In this document: positions 30,748 to 33,293 of the stretch, piece by piece
Layout: each line of letters opens with the position of its first letter
How positions within the stretch are numbered: the stretch's first letter is position 1
The notes under the pieces: generated by a model
Database searches by the model: none
Told to the model about the DNA's origin: nothing
The model's input: the letters and a program-made list of their open reading frames with translations, nothing else
Program-made: the position numbers and the translations under genes
Origin: Bacteroidota bacterium
GTDB lineage: Bacteria; Bacteroidota; Bacteroidia; Chitinophagales; Chitinophagaceae
Length of the DNA stretch: 33,293 nucleotides
Direction: 5' to 3'
NCBI GenBank assembly: GCA_003175695.1
Contig: PSRA01000248.1
Span: 1-33,293, forward strand

Positions 30748-32376
30748 CTATTTCAGCACCTCTGTAATGGGCACGCCGATGCATCCGCTTGGCATTTGGA
30801 TATGTAGTAACGCAGCGATGGTTGGCGCAATGTCCGTCATGTGTACCAAATGATTAGATTTTCCCTGAGCAATATTCCATCCCATGAATATAAGAGGTAT
30901 ATGTGCGTCATAGGGATTCCAGGTTCCATGTGTCGTTCCTGTTCTTGCGTAAGATTCCAGCCATCCTGAATGATAAATCACCTGTACCGACCCACTTCGT
31001 TTAAAGTAATATCCGTTTGTTACCATGGTTTTTATTGGCTCAGGTAGATTTGATTCTGCTATTCTTGATAGATCGACAGCATTGTTTACTGATCGCTCGC
31101 GGAGAAGCAAATCAATCGTCGTCCTTTTTATCGCATCGAAATCGAGATGCTTGTCATTTATCTTTCTTAAATCAAAATTGAGTTGATAGTTCAATCCTGA
31201 CAGAATTAATTTAGGATCACCGAATTTTGAATTCAGTGCACGATTGAGATCGTCTACGAGGTATTGCGCTGTAAATAATTCTCCCGGCAGATTATGCTTT
31301 TGCATAAACCCAATCGAATGAGCAGCACCGTGATCGGCGGTAAGAAAGACCAGCCATTGACCCTTCCCGATTTTATCATCTAATAAAGAAAAGAATTTAG
31401 CAAGATCCTGATCGAGCCTGAGATAAGTATCCTCTATCTCGACAGAATTCGGTCCGAACATATGTCCCACATAATCGGTGGATGCACAATTGATGGTTAA
31501 AAAATCTGTGGCCGGTCCTTGCCCCAATTGGTACCCATCTATGACCCTGGCAGCAAATTCCAATGTAAGCGTATTTCCAAATGGCGTCGTTCTGAAGACT
31601 CCGGGTGATTTCTGGTATAAATCTTTGATCCGATGAGGAAAAACAGGTGCATTTTCTCCTGGAAGTCTTCCTTCATAAGGATTATTATCAGGATCACTCT
31701 GTTTGTAAGTATTGATCGGGTACAGGGTGTTCCAATCATTCTTGATCAAACTCAGTATTCTTTTTTGTTCGTTGAATTTATATACCCATGAAGGCAATTC
31801 TTTCATGTAATAGGAACTTGATATGAAATTGCCACTCGCATCATCCAGCCAGAACGCCCCATTGGCCGAATGACCTGCGGGCAGGATTGCCGCCCTGTCT
31901 TTCAACGAAACTCCCACTACTTTCGATTGAAAATTGGTTGCCATGCGCAGTTCGTCAGTGACAGTTGTGACAAGCAGATTGCGAGGGGACATTCTGCCAT
32001 CCTCAGCATTTTCGGCACCCAGGCTCTGAACCGAACTATCCCCGGTGCAGTACACTCTTGTACCAGTGAGCTGGTCAATCCATTCATTGCTTGTAATGCC
32101 GTTGATTGCAGGTACTGACCCTGTAAAAATGCAACTATGCCCGACCGCTGTAAAGGAAGGGACATAATTGATCATTGTATTTTCGAACGAATATCCCTCC
32201 TGCAAAAGCCTTCTGAATCCTCCGTTTCCATATCGATCATAGAACCTGTACAAATAATCCCAGCGCATCTGATCTACCACGATTCCGAGCACAAGCTTTG
32301 GCCTGTTGATAGTTTGCTGGGCATAGCCCGATAAAATAAATATTGAAAAACAAAGAACAGCGAACCACTTCTTCAT
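30748..32376 (-). CDS. pafA: PafA-type alkaline phosphatase
   Basis: A 542-residue secreted phosphatase of the alkaline phosphatase superfamily, with a signal peptide ending in SGYAQ. All active-site residues known for Elizabethkingia PafA are found at near-constant offsets: nucleophile Thr76 (PSFTAVGH), Asn97, Lys159 and Arg161 (SLKDRAAILPAGH), zinc ligands Asp35 (VVDQM), Asp301 and His305 (STDYVGH), Asp348 and His349 (TADHG), and His483 (THGTWNPYD). These correspond to PafA Thr79, Asn100, Lys162, Arg164, Asp38, Asp305, His309, Asp352, His353 and His486. It should hydrolyse phosphate monoesters in the periplasm, a route to scavenge phosphate. PafA enzymes are known for weak inhibition by phosphate. 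The residue match makes monoesterase much more likely than phosphodiesterase. Confidence 0.92.
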   Translation of the reverse strand: MKKWFAVLCFSIFILSGYAQQTINRPKLVLGIVVDQMRWDYLYRFYDRYGNGGFRRLLQEGYSFENTMINYVPSFTAVGHSCIFTGSVPAINGITSNEWIDQLTGTRVYCTGDSSVQSLGAENAEDGRMSPRNLLVTTVTDELRMATNFQSKVVGVSLKDRAAILPAGHSANGAFWLDDASGNFISSSYYMKELPSWVYKFNEQKRILSLIKNDWNTLYPINTYKQSDPDNNPYEGRLPGENAPVFPHRIKDLYQKSPGVFRTTPFGNTLTLEFAARVIDGYQLGQGPATDFLTINCASTDYVGHMFGPNSVEIEDTYLRLDQDLAKFFSLLDDKIGKGQWLVFLTADHGAAHSIGFMQKHNLPGELFTAQYLVDDLNRALNSKFGDPKLILSGLNYQLNFDLRKINDKHLDFDAIKRTTIDLLLRERSVNNAVDLSRIAESNLPEPIKTMVTNGYYFKRSGSVQVIYHSGWLESYARTGTTHGTWNPYDAHIPLIFMGWNIAQGKSNHLVHMTDIAPTIAALLHIQMPSGCIGVPITEVLK

Positions 32377-32393
32377 TATTATTAGATTTTCAA

Positions 32394-32401
32394 CAAAAGT
32401 A
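32394..32401 (-). promoter_or_regulatory. Candidate -7 element for the pafA-like gene
   Basis: Minus-strand TACTTTTG fits TAnnTTTG, 17 nt before the ATG at 32376. The -33 TTTG is not evident. It is the same octamer as in the aromatic operon promoter. Confidence 0.5.
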
Positions 32402-32555
32402 TTTTAAACGGTCCACTTGTATTGGAATAATTGATAAATGTGATGATCCATTAATGGTGGGAGCGATTTAAATCGAGTAGGCATTCATGTAATCACCTAG
32501 ATTGACCCGTTCAAAGAAAGTATCCTGATCTTCATGGAGTTTGAGCGTTTTAGGG

Positions 32556-32586
32556 TTTGCCCTTTAGGTCAAATGCGTTATTTTTG
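32556..32586 (+). promoter_or_regulatory. Promoter of the PLP-enzyme gene
   Basis: TTTG (32556-32559), a 19-nt spacer, then TATTTTTG (32579-32586): an exact match to the Bacteroidota -33/-7 consensus. The ATG is at 32618. The 241-nt divergent gap (32377-32617) otherwise shows no ORF. Confidence 0.75.
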
Positions 32587-32617
32587 CGGCAGTTTTCAAC
32601 TGTAAATTAATTAGCTA

Positions 32618-33293
32618 ATGGCAGACATTTTCGAACGATTGATTAAACACTATGGCCCGATCGGCCAGCATAGAGAAAGAGCTCATGGATATTTTGCTTT
32701 TCCAAAATTGGAAGGTGAGATTAGCAGCAGAATGAAGTTCCGGGGAAAAGACATGATCGTATGGAGTCTGAATAATTATCTTGGACTCGCGAACCATCCC
32801 GAAGTCCGTGCTACCGATGCAGAAGCAGCATCCCAATTTGGACTTGCTACGCCAATGGGCGCCAGGATGATGAGTGGAAATAGCAATTATCACGAACAAT
32901 TAGAAAAAGAATTAGCTTCTTTTGTCATGAAGGAAGATACGGCCCTGTTGAATTACGGATACCAGGGAATGGTTAGTATTATCGATGTTCTTTGCGGCAG
33001 GCATGACGTAGTAGTTTATGACGCGGAATGCCACGCATGCATTATTGATGGCCTTCGCTTACATCCGGGACATCGATATGTCTACAAGCACAATGATGTT
33101 GAAGATTTCGAAAAGCAAATTCAAAGAGCTTCTGCGCTTATAGAAAAACAAAAAGCAGGAGGCATTTTGGTTATTACGGAAGGAGTGTTCGGAATGGCTG
33201 GCGACCAGGGAAGGTTAAAAGAAATCGCAGCTTTAAAAGACAAATATCAGTTTCGTTTATTGGTAGACGATGCTCATGGATTTGGCACATTGG
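32618..33293 (+). CDS. Alpha-oxoamine synthase-like PLP enzyme, 3' end missing
   Basis: Partial: 225 codons from ATG 32618, running off the right edge. The sequence MADIFERLIKHYGPIGQHRERAHGYFAFPKLEG, MIVWSLNNYLGLANHPEV, MGARMMSGNSNYHEQLEKELASFV, DVVVYDAECHACIIDGLRL, VITEGVFGMAGDQGRLKEI and LLVDDAHGFGT is fold-type I of the alpha-oxoamine synthase group. That group includes 8-amino-7-oxononanoate synthase, 2-amino-3-ketobutyrate CoA ligase and serine palmitoyltransferase. The DDAH motif contacts PLP; the PLP lysine lies beyond the edge. Bacteroidota use such an enzyme for the first step of sphingolipid synthesis, but which member this is cannot be decided without the C-terminal half and neighbours. 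Confidence 0.85.
   Translation, partial: MADIFERLIKHYGPIGQHRERAHGYFAFPKLEGEISSRMKFRGKDMIVWSLNNYLGLANHPEVRATDAEAASQFGLATPMGARMMSGNSNYHEQLEKELASFVMKEDTALLNYGYQGMVSIIDVLCGRHDVVVYDAECHACIIDGLRLHPGHRYVYKHNDVEDFEKQIQRASALIEKQKAGGILVITEGVFGMAGDQGRLKEIAALKDKYQFRLLVDDAHGFGTL

Overview
The window looks like chromosomal DNA of a Bacteroidota member, probably a Chitinophagaceae relative. The evidence is protein content (PafA-type phosphatase, DAHP synthase fused to chorismate mutase, secreted M16 and metzincin-like proteases, a DUF6249/ECF sigma pair), general scarcity of Shine-Dalgarno sequences, and many TAnnTTTG -7 promoter elements (some with TTTG about 19 nt upstream) just ahead of genes. The lineage call is inference; there is no rRNA gene here.

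Region 1 (1-9886, minus strand) is an aromatic amino acid supraoperon. In transcription order: a promoter, a 23-codon Tyr/Phe-rich leader peptide, a rho-independent terminator with a competing antiterminator, then pheA, an aminotransferase, tyrA, a DEAD-box RNA helicase, DAHP synthase-chorismate mutase, aroB, aroA, aroC and a thiamine-binding-family gene running off the left edge. The leader is a textbook-like attenuator sensing both Tyr- and Phe-tRNA. It is the strongest regulatory find in the window.

Region 2 (9918-12250, minus) pairs a BadF/BcrA-type amino-sugar kinase with the MurNAc-6-phosphate etherase MurQ, followed by an unknown protein: cell-wall sugar recycling.

Region 3 (12446-18358) holds a C-terminal processing protease, a convergent DUF6249 membrane protein, an ECF sigma factor with a probable membrane anti-sigma factor, a small Tudor-like protein, an alpha/beta hydrolase and cystathionine beta-synthase.

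Region 4 (18359-24891) begins with about 680 nt of gene-poor, degenerately repetitive DNA. It continues with a signal-less metal/cobalamin receptor-like protein, an unknown protein with kinase-like motifs, class II fructose-bisphosphate aldolase with a clear terminator, and a large secreted zinc metalloprotease.

Region 5 (24892-27858) is accessory in character: decayed small ORFs, then a three-gene HipB-HipS-HipT (split HipA) toxin-antitoxin locus. It is preceded by four palindromic operators spaced about 40 bp centre to centre.

Region 6 (27859-33293) has a secreted M16 peptidase and a PafA-type alkaline phosphatase on the minus strand. Divergent from them is the 5' part of an alpha-oxoamine-synthase-like PLP enzyme, cut by the right edge.
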